DNA from: Lachnospiraceae bacterium
GTDB lineage: Bacteria > Bacillota > Clostridia > Lachnospirales > Lachnospiraceae
Assembly (NCBI GenBank): GCA_022510725.1
Contig: JAFLSW010000007.1
Coordinates: forward strand, 1 to 64,000
Length of the DNA stretch: 64,000 bases
Direction: 5' to 3'
This document shows, piece by piece, positions 43,059 through 52,331 of this stretch. The notes under the pieces were generated by a model. It had not been told where the DNA came from. It saw nothing but the letters and a program-made list of their open reading frames with translations, and did not search any database. Both the position numbers and the translations under genes were made by a program. Each line of letters opens with the position of its first letter. Position 1 is the first letter of the stretch.

Positions 43059-43073
43059 TTTTTTCTTCGTAAA
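43045..43073 (-). promoter_or_regulatory. Promoter of rho
   Basis: TTTACG and TATACT on the - strand with 17 bases between them, leaving a leader of about 120 bases before rho. Long leaders on rho can support autogenous termination. Confidence 0.7.
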
Positions 43074-43138
43074 GTTTTTTCTCACATTTTTTTTAATTTT
43101 TTTCCAGATAGTACAACCTAAGGGAAAACTGCTTCAGA

Positions 43139-43167
43139 TTGCTTGTAAAAGAATTGTGTGATACACT
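43139..43167 (+). promoter_or_regulatory. Promoter of the first tandem lipoprotein gene
   Basis: TTGCTT and TACACT with 17 bases between them, 30 bases before the ATG at 43197, divergent from rho. Confidence 0.55.
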
Positions 43168-43196
43168 CATGGTATCTGGTTTCTGGAGGATTACCC

Positions 43197-44321
43197 ATGA
43201 AGAATCGCACAATTCTTTTTGTTTCTATCTTGGCTTTACTCTCCTTTTCTGCCACTGGTCTTGCAGGATGTCGTTCTAAAAAAACAGAGGCAGAAAGCCA
43301 ACCGGCTTTGCCTGTGTTTTATGTTTATATGGAGAAGGTACAGGAAAAGCAGAGATTTAAACCTTTGCTTTATTGTGCCGGAAAACTGCAAAAAAAGGAT
43401 CTGCCGAAGAGCGCTGCCATAATTCCATATGACCATCCGAATCCTTATCCCGAAGCCATACAGCAAGTGGAACAGGACACATCTATGCCTGATATCTTTA
43501 AAGACTTTTTGATCAACAATGCGTCCGCTGCCATTGCACCTGATGCCGATTTTACCTGGCTGCCTTATCGTACGCCTCTCGCATCTCTTGAATCCGGCAC
43601 TGCTGTTACTCTGACAGACATGTGCCAATGTTTTGCTTCTGCCACCGAGGAAAGAACATACTATTTCCGGGGTGTAAAATACGGCTTACTGGATTGTGGC
43701 AAGGACGGAAAGCCGGAACTTGCGATACGATTTATAACATACGACGGATCGGTAAATGAAACTACGGCTATTTTGTCTATCCGGGACAACAAACCGGTCA
43801 TTACATGCATCATCGCAGCATATGGCCGTTCTCAAGATATTTTATACACCGACGGCTGCTATTTTGGTGATCATGAGTATAATCGTCTTGTGGGACATTA
43901 TTATATGATCGATAAAAACGGATGCCTCCACCATATTTATGATTGGGAAGGATTTGCATTTATGTACAATCTTTATTCGGACAATTATGACATAAACGAA
44001 GAAAGATACCGCATTTTTCCCATTGTCATACATAACGATAAGGAATTTACCGAAGAAGAAATTCAGGAAAGAGAAGAAACTATTGAACATATATTGGAAC
44101 GGGATAAACATGTCCGGCTCTACACGACCCGGGAAGTAGATGATGCCATCCGATCCTATATCGTTTCACTGGGATTGCCGGATTACGATTCCTATCACCA
44201 TACCAATGGGAGCATCATTGATTCCCACAAAGCCATCTTAAATAATTTTGATGGCATATATATTCCGGACCACAACGAAAAGGATGAAGTGCAATGGCTT
44301 GACTTGATCATAATAAAGTAA
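43197..44321 (+). CDS. Tandem lipoprotein 1 (type A, single C-terminal module)
   Basis: 374 residues from the ATG at 43197, seven bases after GGAGG. The lipobox is GLAGC (Cys25). It lacks an Ig-like module and consists mainly of the C-terminal module shared by the array: DTSMPDIFKDFLINNASAAI, YGLLDCGKDGKPELAIRF, an LYTDGCYF-like block, and the type A ending LGLPDYDSYHHTNG and DEVQWLDLI. The D-C-G-x-D-G stretch resembles aspartate-rich calcium loops of other Lachnospiraceae lipoproteins but lacks their full ligand pattern. No named family is recognised. First gene of the array, with its own promoter. Confidence 0.8.
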   Translation: MKNRTILFVSILALLSFSATGLAGCRSKKTEAESQPALPVFYVYMEKVQEKQRFKPLLYCAGKLQKKDLPKSAAIIPYDHPNPYPEAIQQVEQDTSMPDIFKDFLINNASAAIAPDADFTWLPYRTPLASLESGTAVTLTDMCQCFASATEERTYYFRGVKYGLLDCGKDGKPELAIRFITYDGSVNETTAILSIRDNKPVITCIIAAYGRSQDILYTDGCYFGDHEYNRLVGHYYMIDKNGCLHHIYDWEGFAFMYNLYSDNYDINEERYRIFPIVIHNDKEFTEEEIQEREETIEHILERDKHVRLYTTREVDDAIRSYIVSLGLPDYDSYHHTNGSIIDSHKAILNNFDGIYIPDHNEKDEVQWLDLIIIK

Positions 44322-44340
44322 ATTTATGTATATGGAATGA

Positions 44341-44369
44341 TTGTATCGGGAAAAATTCTATGCTACACT
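44341..44369 (+). promoter_or_regulatory. Promoter of the main lipoprotein operon
   Basis: TTGTAT and TACACT with 17 bases between them, 30 bases before the ATG at 44399. Downstream genes are 13-58 bases apart, so it probably drives the rest of the array. Confidence 0.6.
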
Positions 44370-44398
44370 GAAAATGATAGCGTGGGGAGGGTCTGCAA

Positions 44399-45748
44399 AT
44401 GAAAAAATCTGTAAATCTTTTTATTTTCATCTCCATTTTTCTGCTTTTTTGTGGCTGTACAGCTTCTAAAGAAACACCATCCGGCAAATCGGAAATGGCT
44501 GTTTTCGATGAGGAACCATCCCTGTCCTCTGATATGATCGTGGAGGATCATACCTTTCCCGAAATCACGCTCAAAAGGGATATCCCCGTCCTCCATCCCT
44601 ATGACAGCATTCACTGTAGAGAACTTGTGGAAGAAATCACAGCTGAAAACAGCGTCTATCTATGCTTTGCAGACGGTTGGGGCGAGATATTTTCTCCCAC
44701 GGAACCCGGCATTTATGAGCTGGAAATTGTAGCGGAGGACATGTATTATTATCATGAAACAAAGGCAAAAGTTACCCTTACTGTGGAACCACTTGAAACA
44801 GTACCCGATCCTGAGACGGCAATGGCCATTCAAAATGATGATGCTCTATCCCTGGCTTTTCAGGATTATCTGCTTGGCACCGGAACTGCCGTAATAGGAA
44901 AAACTGTAGATTTTGAAAGCTTATATCATACTTTTCCCACATTTCCCGCTGTCGGTGACTCTGTTTCCTTAAACGATATCTCACAAATGATCAATAACGA
45001 AGAAAGAAGCAACCCCTACCACCTGACCAATATCCGATATGCTCTGTTAGACTGCGGTATGGATGGAAAACCGGAGCTTGCCCTGCAATATGTCTTTGAA
45101 TTAAACCCACATTCATTTACGAGAATGCTTACCATGATTCTACAAGAGCAAAATGACAAACTTGTCATAACCTATGTTTTGGATAATGACAGCAATGAAA
45201 GGTATGCTTTTACCACTTTATACCAGGATGGTCTTTATATTCGCGGTGCCCAGGATTCTGATAGAGCAATCACAGCATATCACTATCGTTTCGGCTTTTT
45301 TGATCGCTCTGGCAATTTGGTAGATGTTTATGACCGCAATATGTCACTTGGTGATAGCGGTCTCCCCTATGTGGATCCCGATCTGAAGGCAATACTGACT
45401 TATTTTTCATATGATGATGCTTCCCAGATAACCGACGATGATCGAAAAACCATAGAAGATCTGATAGGCAATCTGAAGGTGGATGAATACATCATCGGAA
45501 CAGACACTTATTTAAGCTGCTATCCAAAAAGCAATCCGGATTCTCCCAACCGACAGTCCTTATCCTACTATCTTTCCCTTTGTGAGAAAGCGGGTACCCG
45601 CTTCTATTCCAACGAGGAGATTGATAGATCGATCGCAGGACATGCCTCCGCTCTTGGCTTTTCTGACCGAAAACCTGTTAATGACCGTACCCCGGAAGAT
45701 GAGGTTGCATGGCAGCTTTTATTAGGAAGCGGTTATCACCAAAAGTAG
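44399..45748 (+). CDS. Tandem lipoprotein 2 (Ig-like domain plus type B module)
   Basis: 449 residues; GGGGAGGG precedes the ATG. The lipobox is FCGC (Cys20). Residues about 55-132 form one Ig-like domain (ITLKRDIPVLHPYDSIHC, EPGIYELEIVAEDMYYYHET), resembling the DUF5011/HYR type. The C-terminal module (about 137-449) carries NDDALSLAFQDYLLGTGTAV, YALLDCGMDGKPELALQY, LYQDGLY and the type B ending SYYLSLCEKAGTRFYSNEE and WQLLLG. Ig-like plus ligand-like modules suggest a surface adhesin or binding protein; no partner is known. Confidence 0.8.
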   Translation: MKKSVNLFIFISIFLLFCGCTASKETPSGKSEMAVFDEEPSLSSDMIVEDHTFPEITLKRDIPVLHPYDSIHCRELVEEITAENSVYLCFADGWGEIFSPTEPGIYELEIVAEDMYYYHETKAKVTLTVEPLETVPDPETAMAIQNDDALSLAFQDYLLGTGTAVIGKTVDFESLYHTFPTFPAVGDSVSLNDISQMINNEERSNPYHLTNIRYALLDCGMDGKPELALQYVFELNPHSFTRMLTMILQEQNDKLVITYVLDNDSNERYAFTTLYQDGLYIRGAQDSDRAITAYHYRFGFFDRSGNLVDVYDRNMSLGDSGLPYVDPDLKAILTYFSYDDASQITDDDRKTIEDLIGNLKVDEYIIGTDTYLSCYPKSNPDSPNRQSLSYYLSLCEKAGTRFYSNEEIDRSIAGHASALGFSDRKPVNDRTPEDEVAWQLLLGSGYHQK

Positions 45749-45779
45749 CTCCTATAATTTGTTTGGAAGGAGAACTTCT

Positions 45780-48050
45780 ATGAAATGCCAAAGATTTTTT
45801 ATTTCGCTATTTTCCCTTCTGCTTTTGTGGGCTCTGCTCCTTACAGGCTGCGGAATGAACGAGACCGAAATAGGTGAAGATTCCATCGAGTCGGTATTTT
45901 GGAATCCCATACAGGGCGTTTCCAACAGTTCAAAAAAATTCAAAATAGCAAACCGGATACAGATACGCCGCCCCACCATCATGGTTAAACCCAATATTCC
46001 GGTTTTTGAACCCTATACTACCATCAGCGCAAATGATCTTGTTGTGATAAACAATGCTTCCTATACGGATGTATCGTTTATCAATGGCGGTGAGACCCTT
46101 GATACCTATCCCGGAAAGTATCGGACAACTGTGGAAGCCAGGGATAATTATGGCAACACCAAATCCGTCGATGTAGAATTTACCGTTAGGGAACCGGAGG
46201 GCTATCTGGACCCGAAACCGGAAGCCGCAGCGCGGATCATGCAGGATACTTCCATGCCCGATGCCTATAAGGATTTCCTTTTAAACGGAGCTTCCGCCAG
46301 GATCACATCCGATGTGGACTTTGAAGATATGTTCTACTGCCACATGGACGAACCGCCGGGAACCGGCGATACCGTCACCCTGGAAGATATGTACCATGTT
46401 GTTTTTGACTATAACGAGCCCCTCTATCGGTTTTATGGTGTAACATACGGCCTTATGAACTGCGGTAAAAAGGGAACTCCTGTTTTGGCGGTGCGCTATA
46501 CCATATGGTCCTTTGGAACCTGGACGGAAGATATTACCATTACCTTGGCCATCCACGATGATGAACTGGTCATGACCGGGATCACCGAAACCTATGGCCG
46601 GAGTCTGGATGCTTATTATCAGGATGGGTGCTATTTTGACAGTATCTTTAGCAATGCCAGCAGCGCATGCTTTGACTATTATGTGATCGATGGATCCGGT
46701 CTTTTCCATTCCATTTATTCCTTTGATGGTGATTTCCGCAGCGATATAGTGATATTAAACTATACTGTTGGTGAAGAGGAATATCATGCCTTCCACATCT
46801 TCGATGAGGACGAAAAATCCGAGGCAGAGCTGGCGGATATCTATGACTGGAAGGCTACATATAGAGATGATATTGACTATCATGACATAGAAGAGATCAG
46901 CGATATAAGCACCTCTTATATAAAAGGCCTTGGCCTGCCGGATTATTACTCCTATCATACTACCGGAGAATGTATGATCCATGCCCACACGGCCACCATC
47001 TTTAACGATATGTTGGGCGATTATATTCCTTCCCATACTTCGGATGATGAGATACAGTGGCAGGATCTGATCGTATTGGAAGAAAATTATTATGGGAGAG
47101 ATACAGCTACTGCTGCCACTGCTTCATCATCCGACATATCGGACATCGCTTTTGAGATCCTGCCCGAAGCTGCAGAGCAGATCAAGCAGGATGCTTTCAT
47201 GCCCGGGGAATATAAGGATTTTCTTTTAAATGACACAACTGTCACCATTGGCTCCCATGTGGATTTTGAGATCATACAATACCCCACATGCCAGGTGTCT
47301 GATCCTCCGAAAACGGGAGATGCCCTTACTTTGGAGGATATCTGTTATCTGCTCTCAGATACAGAAGATGCTTCTTTTCAAGGAGTAAAGTACGGTCTTC
47401 TGGACTGTGGCATGGATGGGAAACCGGAGCTTGCCCTCCACTTCGACATAGCCGGTGACGAAAGGCTTACCGCCATTTTATCCATGGAAAGCGGCAGATT
47501 GGTCATGACCCATCTTTCAGACTCATTTGGCAGGGATTATGAGTATTTCTATACAGACGGCTGCTATTTTTCCCATGTATTTGGCAATGCAAGCGGGATA
47601 TTCTATGATTTTTATATTTTTGATAAATACGGCATGCCCCATTTTGTTTATTCCTATAAATCTTCTTATTCCATAAGTCATGTGGGACATGACACCTATA
47701 CCATAGATGGGCAGGAATATGAACTTCTCCCTGTTGTATATGATGATGAAGAATTTCCTATGAGCGAAATGGCAAGAAGTTGTGGCTGGCTTTTTTTCAA
47801 TGAGAAGGTAAAAGAAAAGCTCTGGGGAGAAGATCACCGATACCATGATAACGAGAAAGTAAATGACATCGTGAAGGATTATATCGTTTCCCTGAAGCTG
47901 CCGGGTTATGATTATGACTCTTACCACGATTCTTATCAAAACCTCATTAAGGCTCATAAAGCCATAGAGGGGCTGGGCTCCTATAATAATACACTGGAGC
48001 ACACCCGCGGCGGTGATATCCAATGGATCGATCTGATACATTGTGACTAA
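45780..48050 (+). CDS. Tandem lipoprotein 3 (Ig-like domain plus two type A modules)
   Basis: 756 residues from the ATG at 45780 (GGAAGGAG upstream); lipobox LLTGC (Cys24). One Ig-like domain (about 60-140; MVKPNIPVFEPYTTI, YPGKYRTTVEARDNYGN) is followed by two successive type A modules, about 145-445 and 460-756. Module one has YGLMNCGKKGTPVLAVRY, a degenerate form of the motif in which D-C-G-x-D-G has become N-C-G-K-K-G; module two keeps YGLLDCGMDGKPELALHF. Each ends with LPDYYSYH- or LPGYDYDSYH-type and WQDLI/WIDLI blocks. Internal duplication made the longest member of the array. Confidence 0.8.
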   Translation: MKCQRFFISLFSLLLLWALLLTGCGMNETEIGEDSIESVFWNPIQGVSNSSKKFKIANRIQIRRPTIMVKPNIPVFEPYTTISANDLVVINNASYTDVSFINGGETLDTYPGKYRTTVEARDNYGNTKSVDVEFTVREPEGYLDPKPEAAARIMQDTSMPDAYKDFLLNGASARITSDVDFEDMFYCHMDEPPGTGDTVTLEDMYHVVFDYNEPLYRFYGVTYGLMNCGKKGTPVLAVRYTIWSFGTWTEDITITLAIHDDELVMTGITETYGRSLDAYYQDGCYFDSIFSNASSACFDYYVIDGSGLFHSIYSFDGDFRSDIVILNYTVGEEEYHAFHIFDEDEKSEAELADIYDWKATYRDDIDYHDIEEISDISTSYIKGLGLPDYYSYHTTGECMIHAHTATIFNDMLGDYIPSHTSDDEIQWQDLIVLEENYYGRDTATAATASSSDISDIAFEILPEAAEQIKQDAFMPGEYKDFLLNDTTVTIGSHVDFEIIQYPTCQVSDPPKTGDALTLEDICYLLSDTEDASFQGVKYGLLDCGMDGKPELALHFDIAGDERLTAILSMESGRLVMTHLSDSFGRDYEYFYTDGCYFSHVFGNASGIFYDFYIFDKYGMPHFVYSYKSSYSISHVGHDTYTIDGQEYELLPVVYDDEEFPMSEMARSCGWLFFNEKVKEKLWGEDHRYHDNEKVNDIVKDYIVSLKLPGYDYDSYHDSYQNLIKAHKAIEGLGSYNNTLEHTRGGDIQWIDLIHCD

Positions 48051-48067
48051 AGTACGAGGTGAACTTT

Positions 48068-49597
48068 ATGAAGAAATACAAATTTCTTTTTCTATACACA
48101 GTAATTCTATTTCTATTTTTTCTTCCCCTTGAAGGCTGTACTTCAAGTGAGAGCAATTCTATGGAAACAGAAACGCCCCACATCAAACTCAAAAGAAGGT
48201 TATATTTTCTGGAAGCCGGCGAAGAGCTTTCTTGGGACCCAAATGATTACCTTTACATCCGGGAAGGCACAGATCTATCCAAGATCCTGCTTCATTTTGA
48301 CCAGGTGGATCCTTTGGTATGCGAAAAATACCAGGTCAGTGCTTCCTATGAGGAGGAAAGAGTAGAATTCTCCATCCGTGTCTGGGATAGAACGCCGCCT
48401 GAGATCATCCTCAAAGAGGACATCCCTGTTTATTACCCTTATCAGATCATTAAATGCAGCGATCTGGCGGAAGCATCCGATGTTTCCGATGCCACAATAG
48501 AGATTGATTTTGACGAGACCTATCCTTATCCGCCAAGGGAACCCGGCGAATACGAATTGACCCTTGTTGCAACCGATTCCTATAAAAATGAGACCCGGAT
48601 GAAGGTTACGATTCCTATTGAACCGCTTGTCTTGTCCCTTGATCCTGCTGTGGCAGAAAAAATCCGGACGGATGATGCCTTACCTCAAAGTTTCAAAGAC
48701 TTTTTCTTTGGAAGTGACAATGCTGTCATAGGAGAGAATCTTGATTTCAATGACATGTGGGCATTTGGCTTTGATGACCCACTGCTGCCCGGCCAGACTT
48801 TTTCCTTACAGGACATGTGCGACATGATCGATAACGGCGGTTCCACTTATCATATGATCGGTGTAAAGTATGGAGTGTTGGACTGCGGTATGGACGGAAA
48901 GCCCGACCTTGCCCTGCTGTTTACCTTTCAGGAGGGACCAAGGGATATTGTTGACATGACTACCGTTCTCCATGAAGAAGACGGCATCCTCACTATGAAT
49001 TTTGCCGGCCAGGCCTGGCACCGTTCCTGGACCGAACTGTATCAGGACGGTTTTTATGAAGACGGAGGTGCAGGCGGTGCAGGCACCCATCACTATCGCT
49101 ATGGCGTCTTGAATGCTTCCGGCAGTTTGATCAAAATTTATGACTGCACTGCCGATATCGGCTTCGGCGGCTTTGAGAACATTAAAGGCATGTCACAGGC
49201 GAGGTTGGATTACTTTGGCTATGAGAAATGGGATGAACATACATCGAAAGACTGGGACAAATTAATGGATATTACAGGAAATATGGAAGTGGACACTTTT
49301 ACCATTCAGGGACAAACCTACTTAAGCTGCTATTTTGATCCGGAAGCTGACCCAAAAGAGCTGGAGGAACTGAAATACCTGCTCTCTCTTTGCGAAAAGA
49401 ATGGCGGCGTTCTCTATTCCAACGAGGAAATAGAGCGGATCATCACAAAACGCATGGATACACTGGGCGTTTCTGCCTGGAACAGGGAGCGTACCGAGGA
49501 GGATCTGGTGGTCTGGAACCCCCTGTTATCCAGTCCTTTAAGTGAAATCTATATACACCGCGACGACCTGCGCATGCACTATTACAGCGATAATTAG
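48068..49597 (+). CDS. Tandem lipoprotein 4 (two Ig-like domains plus type B module)
   Basis: 509 residues from the ATG at 48068, preceded by GAGGTG; lipobox PLEGC (Cys24). Two Ig-like domains occupy about 35-120 (YLYIREGTDLSKILLHFDQV, YEEERVEFSIRVWDRTPP) and 120-200 (IILKEDIPVYYPYQIIKC, EPGEYELTLVATDSYKNET). The type B module follows with YGVLDCGMDGKPDLALLF, LYQDGFY and KYLLSLCEKNGGVLYSNEE. The gene starts 17 bases after lipoprotein 3. Confidence 0.8.
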   Translation: MKKYKFLFLYTVILFLFFLPLEGCTSSESNSMETETPHIKLKRRLYFLEAGEELSWDPNDYLYIREGTDLSKILLHFDQVDPLVCEKYQVSASYEEERVEFSIRVWDRTPPEIILKEDIPVYYPYQIIKCSDLAEASDVSDATIEIDFDETYPYPPREPGEYELTLVATDSYKNETRMKVTIPIEPLVLSLDPAVAEKIRTDDALPQSFKDFFFGSDNAVIGENLDFNDMWAFGFDDPLLPGQTFSLQDMCDMIDNGGSTYHMIGVKYGVLDCGMDGKPDLALLFTFQEGPRDIVDMTTVLHEEDGILTMNFAGQAWHRSWTELYQDGFYEDGGAGGAGTHHYRYGVLNASGSLIKIYDCTADIGFGGFENIKGMSQARLDYFGYEKWDEHTSKDWDKLMDITGNMEVDTFTIQGQTYLSCYFDPEADPKELEELKYLLSLCEKNGGVLYSNEEIERIITKRMDTLGVSAWNRERTEEDLVVWNPLLSSPLSEIYIHRDDLRMHYYSDN

Positions 49598-49610
49598 GAG
49601 GAAAACTGCC

Positions 49611-50750
49611 ATGAAACACCAAAAGACTCTGATGCAACTATTTACCCTGCTGCTTTCAGGTGCTTTGCTTCTTACGGGCTGTGGCCCAGAAACCAACATA
49701 GGAGATACACACCTCACAAATACAGAATCCAATCGCATTTCCCTGACCACAGAAGCCTGTCGGAAGCTTACTGCTGCTTCTGTGGAATATATTACTGTTG
49801 ATGAAAGCATAGGTGATCTTGAAACAGAATCGGATCCTGATTCCTTGGATCCTGAAGAAATAGCAGAACAGATACAAAATGATGATACCCTGTCTCAGGC
49901 TTTTAAGGATTTTCTGTTAGGAAAACAGTCCGCCACGATCGGTAAAGATGCGGATCTTGAACAATTCTCTTTTGGGTCTCCCTTATCTCCCGGTCAGTCC
50001 GCTTCCATGGAGGATATTTGCAACATGATAGAAAGCGGCAGCAAAGGGGCTGAGCACACTCTTACCGGTATAACATACGGCCTCTTAGACTGCGGTAATG
50101 ACGGGCAAAAAGAGCTTGCCATCCAATACTATTATGTTTGGTCCCATATCTTAACCACAATGACTCTGGTTTTATACGAAGAAAACGGCAGTCTCACAAT
50201 AAATTTTGCAGGTTGGGAAAGTTATCGGAGCTGGTCCGGCCTTTATACAGACGGCTGCTATCGATCCGGCGGCTCAGGCGCTGCCTGGTATCAGTATGAG
50301 TCTTATGGCATATTGGACAGTACGGGCAGATTAAGAACAATCTATAAACTCCAAACCTTTTGGGCTGATCACAGACCTAATATCGATCCCGATAAACAAG
50401 CAGAACTTGATTATTTCGGGTATAGCAGCATTGATCAGATCACCCAGGCAGATGATGAGGCTATTGATGACCTGTTGGAAGATCTGAGACTGGAAATATA
50501 TACTATCGGATCGGAAACCTATCTGAATTGCCATCCTGAAAGTGATTCCAATGCGAGTGACAAGCTGTCACTTCCCTACTATCTTTCTCTCTGCGAGGAA
50601 AATGGAGTAAAATTTTATACAGATGCCGAAATCGATGCGTTGATAGAAAAGAACCAGGCTTCCTTAGGATTTGCAGATCGAAAGGATGGTCACGAACACC
50701 AGCTTCTTGAGTGGAAGCCTTTATTTGGTGACGGAAGCTATCTAAACTGA
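49611..50750 (+). CDS. Tandem lipoprotein 5 (type B module, no Ig-like domain)
   Basis: 379 residues from the ATG at 49611 (AGGAGG upstream); lipobox LLTGC (Cys24). A short 60-residue linker replaces the Ig-like domains. The type B module has NDDTLSQAFKDFLLGKQSAT, MEDICNMIESGSKG, YGLLDCGNDGQKELAIQY, LYTDGCYR, YFGYSSIDQIT and LPYYLSLCEENGVKFYTDAE, ending EWKPLFGDG. It is 13 bases after lipoprotein 4. Its 3' part is nearly identical at the DNA level to that of lipoprotein 6 around the GACAAGCTGTCACTTCCCTA segment. Confidence 0.8.
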   Translation: MKHQKTLMQLFTLLLSGALLLTGCGPETNIGDTHLTNTESNRISLTTEACRKLTAASVEYITVDESIGDLETESDPDSLDPEEIAEQIQNDDTLSQAFKDFLLGKQSATIGKDADLEQFSFGSPLSPGQSASMEDICNMIESGSKGAEHTLTGITYGLLDCGNDGQKELAIQYYYVWSHILTTMTLVLYEENGSLTINFAGWESYRSWSGLYTDGCYRSGGSGAAWYQYESYGILDSTGRLRTIYKLQTFWADHRPNIDPDKQAELDYFGYSSIDQITQADDEAIDDLLEDLRLEIYTIGSETYLNCHPESDSNASDKLSLPYYLSLCEENGVKFYTDAEIDALIEKNQASLGFADRKDGHEHQLLEWKPLFGDGSYLN

Positions 50751-50808
50751 TCCCGGAATGAATTGTTGAGCAGTCAGTTTTATGACATGCAGAAAAGGAG
50801 AAACAGAC

Positions 50809-52317
50809 ATGAAGAAAAATAAAAAAGCATGGATCGCCATATTAGCCATACAACTCTTCATCCTGCCTCTTATAGGGTGTTCTTTTGCCAAGGGAAACCC
50901 GGATGGCGCAGCTGAAAGCGTTTCCGAGGATATGATTCCTAAAGAAAGGGATATCGCTCCCATCAGCGATCCTTTGGTTGTGGAGGCAAGAGAAACTCTG
51001 CCTCTGTACTCATACAAATACCTTGACATCAAAGACGGTGTCGATTCCACAAAGATAGAACTGCACTTTGATGAGGTAGATCCTACGCGCTGTGGCGAAT
51101 ATCCGGCAAGTGCATCATACGAAGGGCAGACAATAGAATTCACCATCCGGATCGTGGATACTACCCCGCCTCAGATCATTGAAAAAGAAGAAATTCCCGT
51201 CTTTTCCACCAAGGACACCATTTCCTGTGAGGATCTGGTGGAAGTGCAGGATATGTCGGAGGTGAGTTTATCTTTTATCGACAATCCCACTCCTTATATC
51301 CCTGAAAAGTGCGGACGCTATACTTTGTCCATTGAGGCAACGGATGCTCATGGAAATAAGAGCCAAAAACAGCTTGATGTTTATGTCAGGCTCGCCCAAA
51401 CCGATCCCACTGCCGAAACAATGGAACAGATCAAAAATGACAACCGCCTGTCTCTGGCTCTGAAAGGCTATCTGCTGGGACAGGAAACCGCCGTGATCGG
51501 TGCCGATGTGAATTTTGATAGGTTTGCATCCCCCATAGCCTCCGGGCAATCCGCTACCATACAGGATATGTACAACATGATAGAAAGTGGTGATAATCTT
51601 GTGATCGGAAAAGACCATCATACACTTCTTACAGAGGTAAGATACGGTCTTCTGGACTGTGGCATGGATGGAAAGTTTGAACTTATCATACAATATGATC
51701 TTTTTTATAATGGTTTCTCATGGAACATGTCCACTGTAATATGTGAAGATCAGGGTACGCTCACCCTTTCTTTTGTTGGAGATGATACTTACCGATATTA
51801 CTCCTATATGTGTACAGACGGCTGCTATTTTACCGACAACTCCAGTAGTAATGTTGATCATTTCAGTACCTACGATATACTGGATGCTACCGGCAGCGCA
51901 AAAAATATCTATGAATTGTATACTACTTTTTGGTTCGGACGGCATTCTATCATTGATCCTGACAAATTGGCAATGCGCGATTATTTCGGTTATGACTCGG
52001 TAGATGAGATTACTGAAGCGGATGAAAAAATAATCGATGATCTGCTTGATCCTATAGGATTAGATATATATACAATGGGAACAGAAACCTATTTAAACTG
52101 CCATACCAAAAGTGACCCCAATGCTGATGACAAGCTGTCACTTCCCTATTATCTTTCTCTTTGTGAGAAAAACGGCACTGTTTTTTATTCTGATGAGGAA
52201 GTAAATGCATTGATCAATCAGCGCATGTCCGACCTCGGATTTAGAAAATGGACAGGCGACCATCCTCATGAATATATTGAATGGAAACATTTAATAGGCA
52301 GTGAATTCGCATATTGA
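50809..52317 (+). CDS. Tandem lipoprotein 6 (two Ig-like domains plus type B module)
   Basis: 502 residues from the ATG at 50809 (AAAGGAG upstream); lipobox PLIGC (Cys24). Same layout as lipoprotein 4: two Ig-like domains (about 55-130, YLDIKDGVDSTKIELHFDEV; and 130-205, IIEKEEIPVFSTKDTISC, KCGRYTLSIEATDAHGNKS) and a type B module with YGLLDCGMDGKFELIIQY, MCTDGCYF, YFGYDSVDEIT and LPYYLSLCEKNGTVFYSDEE. Last intact member of the array. Confidence 0.8.
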   Translation: MKKNKKAWIAILAIQLFILPLIGCSFAKGNPDGAAESVSEDMIPKERDIAPISDPLVVEARETLPLYSYKYLDIKDGVDSTKIELHFDEVDPTRCGEYPASASYEGQTIEFTIRIVDTTPPQIIEKEEIPVFSTKDTISCEDLVEVQDMSEVSLSFIDNPTPYIPEKCGRYTLSIEATDAHGNKSQKQLDVYVRLAQTDPTAETMEQIKNDNRLSLALKGYLLGQETAVIGADVNFDRFASPIASGQSATIQDMYNMIESGDNLVIGKDHHTLLTEVRYGLLDCGMDGKFELIIQYDLFYNGFSWNMSTVICEDQGTLTLSFVGDDTYRYYSYMCTDGCYFTDNSSSNVDHFSTYDILDATGSAKNIYELYTTFWFGRHSIIDPDKLAMRDYFGYDSVDEITEADEKIIDDLLDPIGLDIYTMGTETYLNCHTKSDPNADDKLSLPYYLSLCEKNGTVFYSDEEVNALINQRMSDLGFRKWTGDHPHEYIEWKHLIGSEFAY

Positions 52318-52331
52318 GGGAGGAAATAAAA

